Assembly (NCBI GenBank): GCA_946479505.1
Contig: CAMLGC010000104.1
Location: 1-6,612 of the forward strand
Direction of reading: 5' to 3'
Source: an uncultured Sphingomonadaceae bacterium
GTDB taxonomy: Bacteria; Pseudomonadota; Alphaproteobacteria; Sphingomonadales; Sphingomonadaceae
Length of the DNA: 6,612 nucleotides
The position numbers and the translations under genes were made by a program. Positions 1 to 6,269 of this stretch are shown here, in pieces. The stretch's first letter is position 1, and the number at the start of each line of letters is the position of its first letter. Below the pieces are notes generated by a model, which did not search any database, had not been told where the DNA came from, and worked only from the letters and a program-made list of their open reading frames with translations.

Positions 1-578
<578 letters not shown>

Positions 579-608
579 TTGGCGCCGCTGAGGTTTGGAT
601 AAGAGAAC

Positions 609-1040
609 ATGCTGCAACCGAAACGCACCAAATTCCGCAAGGCCTTCAAGGGCCGTATCCACGGCGACGCCAAGGGCGGCACCGCGCTCAACTTCGGCTC
701 GTACGGGCTGAAGGCGATGGAGCCCGATCGGCTCACCGCGCGCCAGATCGAGGCGGCACGCCGTGCGATCACGCGCCACATCAAGCGCCAGGGCCGCTTG
801 TGGATTCGTATCTTCCCCGACGTGCCGGTTTCGTCGAAGCCTGCCGAGGTCCGCATGGGCTCGGGCAAGGGTGCGCCCGAATATTGGGCGGCGCGGGTCA
901 AGCCCGGCCGTATCCTGTTCGAGCTCGACGGCGTTCCCGGCCCGCTCGCGGCCGAAGCGTTCGAGCGTGCGGCGATGAAGCTGCCGATCAAGACCAAGGT
1001 GGTGGCGCGTCTCGGCGACACCTCGCACCTGGGAGCATGA
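609..1040 (+). CDS. rplP: 50S ribosomal protein L16
   Basis: L16 binds 23S rRNA near the peptidyl-transferase centre and helps position the A-site tRNA elbow. The product is 143 residues, close to the family norm. It opens with the typical [11 protein letters not shown] and carries [13 protein letters not shown] (residues 25-37), the basic helix [20 protein letters not shown] (52-71), VRMGSGKG (81-88) and LPIKTKVV near the C-terminus. Arg82 in VRMG corresponds to the arginine that is hydroxylated in E. coli L16 (known there, not shown here). An A/G-rich stretch AAGAGA lies just upstream of the start as a modest ribosome-binding site. The stop codon overlaps an in-frame-shifted ATG (ATGA), linking it tightly to rpmC. 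Confidence 0.98.
   Translation: MLQPKRTKFRKAFKGRIHGDAKGGTALNFGSYGLKAMEPDRLTARQIEAARRAITRHIKRQGRLWIRIFPDVPVSSKPAEVRMGSGKGAPEYWAARVKPGRILFELDGVPGPLAAEAFERAAMKLPIKTKVVARLGDTSHLGA
1031..1035 (+). promoter_or_regulatory. Ribosome-binding site deciding the rpmC start
   Basis: GGGAG inside the last codons of rplP lies 7 bases before ATG 1043 but only 1 base before ATG 1037, which favours 1043 as the L29 start. This is an inference from spacing alone. Confidence 0.6.
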
Positions 1041-1042
1041 CG

Positions 1043-1246
1043 ATGGCCCGGATCGACGATCTCAAGGCGAAGACCGACGACCAGCTCGACGAGGAGCTGG
1101 GCAACCTGAAGCGCGAGGCGTTCAACCTGCGTTTCCAGGCCGCGACCAACCAGCTCGAGAAGCCGAGCCGGGTGCGCGAAGTGCGTCGCGACATCGCCCG
1201 TATCAAGACGCTGCAGGGTGATCGCACCCGCGCGGCCGCGAAATAA
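1043..1246 (+). CDS. rpmC: 50S ribosomal protein L29
   Basis: L29 is a small two-helix protein on the 50S surface near the peptide exit tunnel, next to L23, where it takes part in docking of nascent-chain factors. The 67-residue product [15 protein letters not shown]... has the hallmark [22 protein letters not shown], written here in two parts: [10 protein letters not shown] and [12 protein letters not shown], followed by the conserved basic helix [14 protein letters not shown]. Two starts are possible: ATG at 1037, which overlaps the rplP stop as ATGA, and ATG at 1043. I chose 1043 because GGGAG at 1031-1035 is then spaced 7 bases from the start (only 1 base for 1037) and because MA- starts are usual in relatives. 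Either way the gene is translationally coupled to rplP. Confidence 0.95.
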   Translation: MARIDDLKAKTDDQLDEELGNLKREAFNLRFQAATNQLEKPSRVREVRRDIARIKTLQGDRTRAAAK

Positions 1247-1256
1247 GGAATTCACG

Positions 1257-1529
1257 ATGCCGAAGCGCGTGCTGACGGGACAGATCGTCTCGGACAAGAC
1301 CGACAAGACGGTGGTGGTGAGCGTCGAGCGCAAGGTGAAGCACCCGCTCTACGGCAAGATCATCCGCCGCTCGAAGAAGTACCACGCCCATGACGAGGCG
1401 AACGAGTACAAGCAGGGCGAAACGGTACGGATCGAAGAGACCGCGCCGATCTCCCGGCTCAAGACGTGGAAGGTGATCGAGCGGGTGAACACCCACGCGA
1501 CCCCCGAGCGCGCGTCGGCCGAGGGTTAA
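1257..1529 (+). CDS. rpsQ: 30S ribosomal protein S17
   Basis: S17 is a primary 16S rRNA-binding protein of the 30S body with an OB-like beta-barrel fold. The 90-residue product begins [20 protein letters not shown] and contains [25 protein letters not shown], split here as [12 protein letters not shown] and [13 protein letters not shown], which is the S17 signature region. [20 protein letters not shown] near the end is also typical. E. coli S17 is 84 residues; the extra length here is a short C-terminal tail ending in [10 protein letters not shown]. The Shine-Dalgarno AAGGA (1245-1249) overlaps the rpmC stop codon and sits 7 bases before the ATG, so re-initiation after L29 is likely. In the classical arrangement this is the last gene of the S10 operon. 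Confidence 0.98.
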   Translation: MPKRVLTGQIVSDKTDKTVVVSVERKVKHPLYGKIIRRSKKYHAHDEANEYKQGETVRIEETAPISRLKTWKVIERVNTHATPERASAEG

Positions 1530-1579
1530 TCGTCGCGCCGGCCCGCAAAGGGGTCGAGTGACAGGGATTTAGTTGGAAC

Positions 1580-1598
1580 TTCCGGGCTCGTCCCGGAA
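1580..1598 (+). other. Small perfect hairpin at the S10/spc operon junction
   Basis: Within the 94-base gap between rpsQ and rplN, a perfect 7-bp stem TTCCGGG (1580-1586) and CCCGGAA (1592-1598) closes a 5-base loop CTCGT. No T-run follows, so it is not a standard intrinsic terminator. It lies 9 bases before the GAGAAGGA ribosome-binding site of rplN. It may be an attenuation, RNA-processing or stability element, or chance in GC-rich DNA. I see no convincing promoter in this gap. Confidence 0.45.
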
Positions 1599-1623
1599 AG
1601 CCAGGTGAGAAGGAACCGGATCG

Positions 1624-1992
1624 ATGATCCAGATGCAGTCCAATCTCGACGTCGCGGACAATAGCGGCGCCAAGCGGGTGCAGTGCATCAAGGTGCTGGG
1701 CGGCTCGAAGCGCCGCGTAGCCGGCGTTGGCGACATCATCGTCGTCAGCGTCAAGGAAGCGCAGCCGCGCGGCCGCGTGAAGAAGGGCGACGTGCATCGC
1801 GCCGTCATCGTGCGCACGGCGAAGGACATTCGCCGCGCCGACGGCACGGTGATCCGCTTCGATTCGAACGCGGCGGTGCTCGTCAACAAGAACGAGGAGC
1901 CGATCGGCACCCGTATCTTCGGCCCGGTGGTCCGCGAGCTGCGCGCGAAGAAGCACATGAAGATCATCAGCCTTGCGCCGGAGGTGCTGTGA
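1624..1992 (+). CDS. rplN: 50S ribosomal protein L14
   Basis: L14 binds 23S rRNA on the 50S interface side and forms an intersubunit bridge with 16S rRNA; it is also the contact for the silencing factor RsfS in bacteria. The product is 122 residues, the usual length. It starts [19 protein letters not shown] and contains the conserved [11 protein letters not shown] (21-31), [13 protein letters not shown] (34-46), [17 protein letters not shown] (49-65) and the C-terminal [10 protein letters not shown] and [11 protein letters not shown]. The start at 1624 is preferred to the ATG at 1633 because the family begins MIQ and because GAGAAGGA (1607-1614) is 9 bases upstream. It is the first gene of the spc operon in the classical arrangement. 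Its TGA stop shares one base with the rplX ATG. Confidence 0.98.
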   Translation: MIQMQSNLDVADNSGAKRVQCIKVLGGSKRRVAGVGDIIVVSVKEAQPRGRVKKGDVHRAVIVRTAKDIRRADGTVIRFDSNAAVLVNKNEEPIGTRIFGPVVRELRAKKHMKIISLAPEVL

Positions 1993-2312
1993 TGGCGGCC
2001 GCCAAGATCAAGAAGGGTGACACGGTCATCGTCCTGTCCGGAAAGGACAAGGGGCGGACCGGCGAGGTCACCAAGGCCATGCCGAAGGACGGCAAGGTCA
2101 TCGTGTCGGGCGTCAATGTCGCCGTGCGTCACGTCAAGCCGAGCCAGGGTGACCCGCAGGGCGGCCTCAAGCGCTCGGAAGCGCCGATGCACATTTCCAA
2201 GGTCGCGCACGTGACCAAGGACGGCAAGCCGACCCGCGTCCGTTTCGAGACCGGCAAGGACGGCAAGAAGGTCCGCGTCGCGGTCAAGTCCGGGGAGAAG
2301 ATCGATGGCTGA
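1992..2312 (+). CDS. rplX: 50S ribosomal protein L24
   Basis: L24 binds the 5' end of 23S rRNA and is one of the two assembly-initiator proteins of the 50S subunit; it also lies near the exit of the peptide tunnel. The product has 106 residues. A KOW motif occupies roughly residues 5-32 ([20 protein letters not shown]), followed by [21 protein letters not shown] and [10 protein letters not shown], the conserved L24 blocks, here quoted in shortened form. The start ATG overlaps the rplN stop (TGATG), and the gene's last 8 bases overlap the beginning of rplE. Both overlaps point to coupled translation. Identification is certain. Confidence 0.97.
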   Translation: MAAAKIKKGDTVIVLSGKDKGRTGEVTKAMPKDGKVIVSGVNVAVRHVKPSQGDPQGGLKRSEAPMHISKVAHVTKDGKPTRVRFETGKDGKKVRVAVKSGEKIDG

Positions 2313-2889
2313 TGCCAAGTACACGCCCCGCATGAAGGGCATCTATGACGAGACGATCGTCAAGGCGATGACCGACAAGTTCGGCTACAAGAACGCGCTC
2401 GAGGTGCCGAGGATCGAGAAGATCGTCCTCAACATGGGCGTGGGCGAGGCGACGCAGGACAAGAAGAAGGTTGAGCAGGCAGCCCAGGAGATGGAGCTGA
2501 TCGCCGGCCAGAAGCCGATCGTCACCAAGGCGAAGAAGTCGATCGCGCAGTTCAAGCTGCGCGAGGGCATGCCGATCGGCTGCAAGGTCACGCTGCGCCG
2601 CGAGCGGATGTACGAGTTTCTCGACCGGCTCATCACGATCGCGATGCCGCGCATCCGCGATTTCCGCGGGCTGAACCCGAATTCATTCGACGGCCGCGGC
2701 AATTATGCGATGGGCCTCAAGGAACAGCTCGTGTTCCCCGAGATCAGCTATGACCGGATCGACAAGGTTCGCGGCATGGACATCATCGTCACCACCACGG
2801 CGAAGACCGACGAGGAAGCGCGCGAGCTGCTCCGTCTGTTCGGTTTCCCGTTCCCGCAGGCCGACGCCGACCAGCGTCAGGCCGCGTAA
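2305..2889 (+). CDS. rplE: 50S ribosomal protein L5
   Basis: L5 sits in the central protuberance, binds 5S rRNA together with L18, and its P-site loop contacts the peptidyl tRNA; it also bridges to S13. The product has 194 residues against 179 in E. coli, the extra being a longer N-terminus and a C-terminal tail [10 protein letters not shown]. Diagnostic blocks are [15 protein letters not shown] (35-49), [20 protein letters not shown] (67-86), [11 protein letters not shown] (88-98), DFRGL (119-123) and [16 protein letters not shown] (132-147). GGGGAG at 2292-2297, inside rplX, is 7 bases before the ATG, and the gene overlaps rplX by 8 bases. In E. coli the S8 feedback site lies at the rplX-rplE boundary; here there is no intergenic space for it. 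Confidence 0.98.
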   Translation: MADAKYTPRMKGIYDETIVKAMTDKFGYKNALEVPRIEKIVLNMGVGEATQDKKKVEQAAQEMELIAGQKPIVTKAKKSIAQFKLREGMPIGCKVTLRRERMYEFLDRLITIAMPRIRDFRGLNPNSFDGRGNYAMGLKEQLVFPEISYDRIDKVRGMDIIVTTTAKTDEEARELLRLFGFPFPQADADQRQAA

Positions 2890-2908
2890 AAGAGGAAGAA
2901 CTTAAGTC

Positions 2909-3214
2909 ATGGCGAAACTGAGTTCGATCAACAAGAACGAGCGTCGCAAGCGGCTGGTGAAGAAATATGCCGGCCAATATGCGAAGCTGAAGGCACAGGC
3001 GGCGGACACGTCGCTCGACGATAGCGAGCGCCTGATCGCGCGGCTCAAGATGGCGGAGATCCCGCGCAACGGCAATCCGACGCGCGTGCGCAACCGCTGT
3101 GAGGTGACGGGCCGTCCGCGCGCCTATTACCGCAAGTTCCGCCTCTGCCGCGTGCAGCTTCGGGAATTGGCCAACAAGGGCCTGATCCCGGGCGTCACGA
3201 AGTCGAGCTGGTAA
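2909..3214 (+). CDS. rpsN: 30S ribosomal protein S14 (zinc-independent, long form)
   Basis: S14 binds 16S rRNA in the 30S head and is needed late in assembly, next to S3 and S10. The product has 101 residues and is the long form. The region [20 protein letters not shown] (61-80) keeps only Cys64 and Cys80; the paired CxxC motifs of the short zinc-binding form are absent, so this is the C-minus type. The N-terminus [16 protein letters not shown] and the C-terminus [11 protein letters not shown] are family hallmarks. A purine-rich AGAGGAAG at 2891-2898 lies about 10 bases before the start. This type is standard in proteobacterial spc operons. Confidence 0.98.
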   Translation: MAKLSSINKNERRKRLVKKYAGQYAKLKAQAADTSLDDSERLIARLKMAEIPRNGNPTRVRNRCEVTGRPRAYYRKFRLCRVQLRELANKGLIPGVTKSSW

Positions 3215-3224
3215 GGATCACGAG

Positions 3225-3620
3225 ATGGCATTGACCGATCCCCTGGGTGATATGCTCACCCGCATCCGCAACGGCCAGCGCGCGCGCAAGGATTCCGTCC
3301 TGACGCCGGGCTCGAAGCTGCGCGTCCGCGTGCTCGAGGTGCTCCAGCGCGAGGGCTATATCCGCGGCTACGCTGAGGAAGAGATGGGCCCCGCCAAGGG
3401 CATCCGCATCGAGCTCAAATATTTCGAGGGCCAGCCGGCGATCAAGCATGTCGCGCGCGTCTCGAAGCCCGGCCGGCGGGTGTACAGCGGTTCGAAGGAA
3501 CTGCCGCGCGTTCAGAACGGCCTGGGCATCACCATCGTGTCGACGCCGCGGGGCGTGCTCTCGGATGCCGAGGCGCGCGACCAGAATGTCGGCGGCGAAG
3601 TGCTGGCGGAGGTATTCTGA
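3225..3620 (+). CDS. rpsH: 30S ribosomal protein S8
   Basis: S8 is a primary binder of the 16S rRNA central domain and, in E. coli, the translational repressor of the spc operon. The product has 131 residues (130 in E. coli). It begins with [20 protein letters not shown] and carries the RNA-binding C-terminal half: [35 protein letters not shown] and GGEVLAEVF at the end. TAAGGA (3212-3217) overlaps the rpsN stop and lies 7 bases before the ATG. The TGA stop shares one base with the rplF start. Whether it autoregulates this operon as in E. coli cannot be read from the sequence. Confidence 0.98.
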   Translation: MALTDPLGDMLTRIRNGQRARKDSVLTPGSKLRVRVLEVLQREGYIRGYAEEEMGPAKGIRIELKYFEGQPAIKHVARVSKPGRRVYSGSKELPRVQNGLGITIVSTPRGVLSDAEARDQNVGGEVLAEVF

Positions 3621-4153
3621 TGAGCCGCATCGGTAAACGGGCGGTCGCCATTCCAAGTGGCGTGACCGCGAATGTCGGCGACGGGATGCTGTCGGTGAAG
3701 GGACCCAAGGGGACGCTCACCATGCCGCTCGCCGACGACATCACATACGAGGTTCAGGACGACGGCATTTCGGTGCAGCCGGCGAACGACACCAAGCGTG
3801 CGCGTTCCTTCTGGGGTATGCAGCGTACCCTGGTGCAGAACCTGGTGACGGGCGTGACCGAGGGCTTCTCGAAGACGCTCGAGATCACCGGCGTCGGTTA
3901 TCGTGCGACCGCGCAGGGCAAGAACCTCAAGCTGCAGCTCGGCTACAGCCACGACGTCAACTTTGCGGTGCCCGAGGGCATCGAGATCAAGACGCCCGAT
4001 CAGACCACGGTCGAGATTTCGGGGATCGACAAGCAGAAGGTGGGTCAGGTCGCGGCCGAGATCCGTCGCTGGCGCAAGCCCGAGCCCTACAAGGGCAAGG
4101 GCATCAAGTATCGCGGCGAGTACATCTTCCGCAAGGAAGGGAAGAAGAAGTGA
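3620..4153 (+). CDS. rplF: 50S ribosomal protein L6
   Basis: L6 lies at the base of the L7/L12 stalk next to the sarcin-ricin loop of 23S rRNA, close to where elongation factors bind. The product has 177 residues, the same as E. coli L6, and consists of two repeated alpha/beta domains. It opens [15 protein letters not shown] and contains VKGPKGTL (26-33), [10 protein letters not shown] in the linker and second domain, and the diagnostic [16 protein letters not shown] near 149-164. GGAGG at 3608-3612 is a near-perfect Shine-Dalgarno 7 bases before the ATG, which overlaps the rpsH stop by one base. The C-terminal KEGKKK is typical. Confidence 0.98.
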   Translation: MSRIGKRAVAIPSGVTANVGDGMLSVKGPKGTLTMPLADDITYEVQDDGISVQPANDTKRARSFWGMQRTLVQNLVTGVTEGFSKTLEITGVGYRATAQGKNLKLQLGYSHDVNFAVPEGIEIKTPDQTTVEISGIDKQKVGQVAAEIRRWRKPEPYKGKGIKYRGEYIFRKEGKKK

Positions 4154-4509
4154 TGACCAAGGGTCTTTCTCTTTTCGAAAAGCGCCGCCGGCGCAACCGC
4201 ACCGCGCTTCGCGCCCGCGCGAGCACGCGCCCGCGGCTTTCGGTGCATCGCTCGGGCAAGCATATCTACGCCCAGGTGATCGACGACGCCGAAGGCAAGA
4301 CGGTCGCTTCGGCCTCGACGCTCGAGAAGGGCGCGCGCGACAAATCGGGCGCGAACGTCGAAGCCGCGGCCGACGTCGGCAAGCGCCTCGCCGAGGCCGC
4401 GAAGAAGGCGGGCGTCACCAAGGTGGTGTTCGATCGCGGCGGCTTCCTTTTCCACGGCCGCGTCAAGGCGCTGGCCGAAGCCGCGCGTGAAGGCGGATTG
4501 GAGTTCTGA
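4153..4509 (+). CDS. rplR: 50S ribosomal protein L18
   Basis: L18 binds 5S rRNA with L5 and L25 and attaches it to the central protuberance of the 50S. The product has 118 residues (117 in E. coli). It shows the basic N-terminus [15 protein letters not shown], the strand [20 protein letters not shown], and the conserved C-terminal block [20 protein letters not shown] followed by [12 protein letters not shown] at 4150 is in frame directly before the ATG; I chose the ATG at 4153, which overlaps the rplF stop (TGATG). Purine-rich sequence around 4133-4144 serves as the ribosome-binding region and also encodes the L6 tail. Confidence 0.98.
   Translation: MTKGLSLFEKRRRRNRTALRARASTRPRLSVHRSGKHIYAQVIDDAEGKTVASASTLEKGARDKSGANVEAAADVGKRLAEAAKKAGVTKVVFDRGGFLFHGRVKALAEAAREGGLEF
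4500..4503 (+). promoter_or_regulatory. Ribosome-binding site for rpsE
   Basis: GGAG inside the last codons of rplR lies 5 bases before ATG 4509 and 8 bases before ATG 4512. Both spacings can work, so the choice of 4512 is tentative; the two products differ by one methionine. Confidence 0.5.
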
Positions 4510-4511
4510 TG

Positions 4512-5285
4512 ATGGCTGAAGAGAACACGACCGGCGAGGGCAACCAGCCCGAGAACACGCTGGCGCCCCGTACCGACCAGCAGGATTTCGTGCCTGGCGC
4601 CAACACCGGTGGTCCCGGCGGCGGCGGTGGCCCGGGTGGCGGGCGTGGACGTGGTCCGCGCGGCGGCCGCGGCGGCGGCGATCGGGGTGGTCGCGGCCGT
4701 GACGGTCGCGGCCGGCGCGACGATCGCCGTGGTGGCAACGATGATGGCGGTGAGGAGCTGATCGAAAAGCTCGTCCACATCAATCGCGTTTCGAAGACGG
4801 TGAAGGGCGGCAAACGCTTCGGTTTCGCCGCGCTGGTCATCGTCGGCGACGGCAAGGGCCGGGTCGGTTTCGGCCACGGCAAGGCGCGCGAGGTGCCCGA
4901 GGCGATCTCGAAGGCGACCGCGGCTGCCAAGAAGGCGATGATCCGCGTGCCGCTGCGCGAAGGCCGCACGCTGCACCACGATGGCAACGGCCATTTCGGT
5001 GCGGGCCGCGTGACGCTGCGCGCCGCGCCGCAGGGAACCGGCATCATCGCCGGCGGCCCGATGCGCGCGATCTTCGAATCGCTCGGCGTCGCCGACGTCG
5101 TCACCAAGTCGGTCGGTACGTCGAACCCCTACAACATGATCCGCGCGACCTTCGAGGCGCTCGGCGACCAGACGTCGCCCAAGAGCGTTGCGCAGCGCCG
5201 CGGCAAGAAGATCGCCGACCTGCTCGGCCGCGGCGGCGCCGACAAGGGCGTTGCCGAGGCCGAAGCCGCGGCCGTCACGGAGTAA
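4512..5285 (+). CDS. rpsE: 30S ribosomal protein S5 with Gly/Arg-rich N-terminal extension
   Basis: S5 sits at the mRNA entry side of the 30S, contributes to decoding accuracy and helicase activity, and forms part of the spectinomycin site. The product has 257 residues, against 167 in E. coli. The conserved S5 core starts around residue 80 with [20 protein letters not shown] and continues with [50 protein letters not shown] and [20 protein letters not shown]. The first ~80 residues are extra: an acidic/polar start, then a tract of glycine, arginine and aspartate with repeated RGG/GRG units (about residues 33-76). The C-terminus also has an Ala/Glu-rich tail. Adjacent ATGs occur at 4509 (overlapping the rplR stop) and 4512; GGAG at 4500-4503 is 8 bases before 4512, so I chose the latter. 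Confidence 0.96.
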   Translation: MAEENTTGEGNQPENTLAPRTDQQDFVPGANTGGPGGGGGPGGGRGRGPRGGRGGGDRGGRGRDGRGRRDDRRGGNDDGGEELIEKLVHINRVSKTVKGGKRFGFAALVIVGDGKGRVGFGHGKAREVPEAISKATAAAKKAMIRVPLREGRTLHHDGNGHFGAGRVTLRAAPQGTGIIAGGPMRAIFESLGVADVVTKSVGTSNPYNMIRATFEALGDQTSPKSVAQRRGKKIADLLGRGGADKGVAEAEAAAVTE

Positions 5286-5290
5286 GCCAG

Positions 5291-5491
5291 ATGGCAGCCA
5301 AGAAGAAGGAAGCAGCCGGCACGGTGAAGGTGACCCAGACCGGGTCGCCGATCCGCCGCACCAAGGATCAGCGCGCGACTCTCAAGGGTCTCGGCCTGGG
5401 CAAGATGCACAAGACGGTCGAGCTCGGCGACACCCCCGAGGTGCGCGGCATGATCCGCAAGGTGCAGCACATGGTGAACGTCGAGGGGTGA
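5291..5491 (+). CDS. rpmD: 50S ribosomal protein L30
   Basis: L30 is a small protein of the 50S subunit with a ferredoxin-like fold that binds 23S rRNA. The product has 66 residues, a little longer than the 59 of E. coli because of a lysine-rich N-terminus ([10 protein letters not shown]). The conserved part is [20 protein letters not shown] followed by [17 protein letters not shown] and [20 protein letters not shown] (5279-5282), just before the rpsE stop, lies 8 bases upstream of the ATG. Its stop codon is only 6 bases before the large palindromic element, so the usual close spacing to rplO is broken here. Confidence 0.97.
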   Translation: MAAKKKEAAGTVKVTQTGSPIRRTKDQRATLKGLGLGKMHKTVELGDTPEVRGMIRKVQHMVNVEG

Positions 5492-5497
5492 TTGTTT

Positions 5498-5621
5498 CCC
5501 TCTCCCCTTCAGGGGAGAGGGTGCCGACCGGCGAAGCCGGAAGGCGGGAAAGGGGAAGTGCGATGCACTTGCCGTCCCGCACTTCCCCTCTCCCAAACCC
5601 TCTCCCCTGAAGGGGAGAGGA
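5498..5621. repeat. Nested inverted-repeat element (MITE/REP-like) between rpmD and rplO
   Basis: This 124-base element fills most of the rpmD-rplO gap. Each end is a palindrome: 5498-5521 has an 11-bp stem CCCTCTCCCCT/AGGGGAGAGGG around TC, and 5599-5620 has a 10-bp stem around GA. The two ends are also inverted copies of each other, since 5499-5522 is the exact reverse complement of 5597-5620 (24 bp). Inside, 5546-5561 pairs with 5579-5594 at 15 of 16 positions, and 5528-5540 forms a small CCGGC-GAA-GCCGG hairpin. No open frame, T-run or clear target-site duplication is seen. CCCTCTCCCCTT-type palindromes are common between genes in sphingomonads and other alphaproteobacteria, from memory, so I read this as a non-autonomous dispersed repeat that is transcribed as part of the operon. 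Confidence 0.85.
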
Positions 5622-5640
5622 CTTAGCGCGACAAAAGCGA

Positions 5641-5647
5641 AAGCGAG
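5641..5647 (+). promoter_or_regulatory. Weak ribosome-binding region of rplO
   Basis: AAGCGAG, 8 bases before ATG 5656, is the best purine-rich match upstream of rplO and resembles AGGAGG poorly. Most other genes here have AGGA-, GGAG- or GGAGG-type sites, so this one stands out as weak. Confidence 0.4.
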
Positions 5648-5655
5648 TGCAGACA

Positions 5656-6180
5656 ATGAAACTCAACGACATCCGCGACAATGAAGGCGCTCGCCACCGG
5701 AAGATCCGCGTCGGGCGCGGCATCGGCTCGGGCAAGGGCAAGACCGGTGGCCGCGGCCAGAAGGGCCAGAAGAGCCGTGAGGGCGTTTCGATCGCCGGCT
5801 TCGAGGGCGGCCAGATGCCGCTCCACATGCGGCTGCCGAAGCGCGGCTTCAACAACATCTTCGCCAAGGATTATGCCGAGGTGAATTTGGGCGCGATCCA
5901 GAAGGCGGTCGACGCCAAGAAGCTCGACGCCAAGGGCACGATCGACCACGCGGCGCTCCAGGCCGCAGGGCTGGCACGCGGCGGCAAGCATGGCGTGCGC
6001 CTGCTCGCCAAGGGCGAGCTGACGGCGAAGCTGAAGTTTGCGGTCGCCGGCGCGTCCAAGGGCGCGATCGAGGCGGTCGAGAAGGCGGGCGGCTCGGTCG
6101 ACGTCGCCAAGGTCGTTCCGGCATCGGAAAAGGCCGCCGCGAAGAAGGGCAGCGCCAAGAAGGCCGAAAAGAAGGGCTGA
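5656..6180 (+). CDS. rplO: 50S ribosomal protein L15
   Basis: L15 is a late-assembly 50S protein with a long glycine-rich extension that reaches into 23S rRNA. The product has 174 residues (144 in E. coli). It starts [20 protein letters not shown] and has the glycine/lysine-rich arm [20 protein letters not shown] (20-39), then [18 protein letters not shown] (48-65), all diagnostic. The C-terminus ends in a Lys/Ala-rich tail ([18 protein letters not shown]) that accounts for much of the extra length. An in-frame GTG at 5647 could add three residues, but the family start MKLN fits ATG 5656. No strong Shine-Dalgarno is present; the best is the A/G-rich AAGCGAG at 5641-5647. It follows the palindromic element by about 35 bases. 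Confidence 0.97.
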   Translation: MKLNDIRDNEGARHRKIRVGRGIGSGKGKTGGRGQKGQKSREGVSIAGFEGGQMPLHMRLPKRGFNNIFAKDYAEVNLGAIQKAVDAKKLDAKGTIDHAALQAAGLARGGKHGVRLLAKGELTAKLKFAVAGASKGAIEAVEKAGGSVDVAKVVPASEKAAAKKGSAKKAEKKG

Positions 6181-6187
6181 GGCGGGT

Positions 6188-6214
6188 TAGACAAGCCGCC
6201 AAGTGCGACTATAT
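6188..6214 (+). promoter_or_regulatory. Candidate sigma-70-type promoter upstream of secY
   Basis: TAGACA (6188-6193) matches the -35 consensus TTGACA at 5 of 6 positions. It is followed 15 bases later by CTATAT (6209-6214), which equals the alphaproteobacterial -10 form; read as TATATG (6210-6215) the spacer is 16. Transcription would start around 6220, about 50 bases before secY. An imperfect hairpin, 6181-6188 with 6193-6200 (7 of 8 pairs), overlaps the -35 region. This rests on pattern matching only. Confidence 0.4.
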
Positions 6215-6215
6215 G

Positions 6216-6252
6216 AGCGGCGGGGGGCGGCAGAACGCTTACCCGCCGCTTT
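6216..6252 (+). other. GC-rich hairpin in the rplO-secY gap, weakly terminator-like
   Basis: AGCGGCGGG (6216-6224) and CCCGCCGCT (6242-6250) form a perfect 9-bp stem with a 17-base loop, followed by TTTAGTTT. The long loop and interrupted T-run make it a poor terminator, and secY starts 20 bases downstream. It could be a leaky terminator/attenuator between rplO and secY or a leader structure of secY, ending 8 bases before its AGGA ribosome-binding site (6259-6262). Confidence 0.45.
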
Positions 6253-6269
6253 AGTTTCAGGACACCGTA

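Noticed and set aside
1555..1600. Possible spc-operon promoter using GTGACA (1558-1563) as a -35 box
   Set aside because: The region about 17 bases downstream is TCCGGG, with no -10-like sequence, so I do not call a promoter here.
1683..1991. Open frame upstream of and in frame with rplX, suggesting a longer L24
   Set aside because: The upstream part is an Arg/His-rich out-of-frame reading of rplN. L24 homology begins at the ATG at 1992, which directly overlaps the rplN stop.
4266..5107. Overlapping minus-strand frames opposite rplR and rpsE with Pro/Ala/Thr-rich low-complexity translations
   Set aside because: They mirror the Gly/Arg codons of the S5 extension and the L18 coding sequence. 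The low complexity comes from the opposite strand and there is no start context or family match.
5498..5621. Intrinsic terminator after rpmD formed by the GC-rich palindromes
   Set aside because: Neither palindrome is followed by a T-run on either strand, and rplO has no visible promoter of its own, so a full terminator here would silence an essential gene.
5498..5621. CRISPR array or autonomous insertion sequence
   Set aside because: There are only two repeat copies, they are inverted rather than direct, and no transposase or other frame is present. I saw no clear target-site duplication at the edges.
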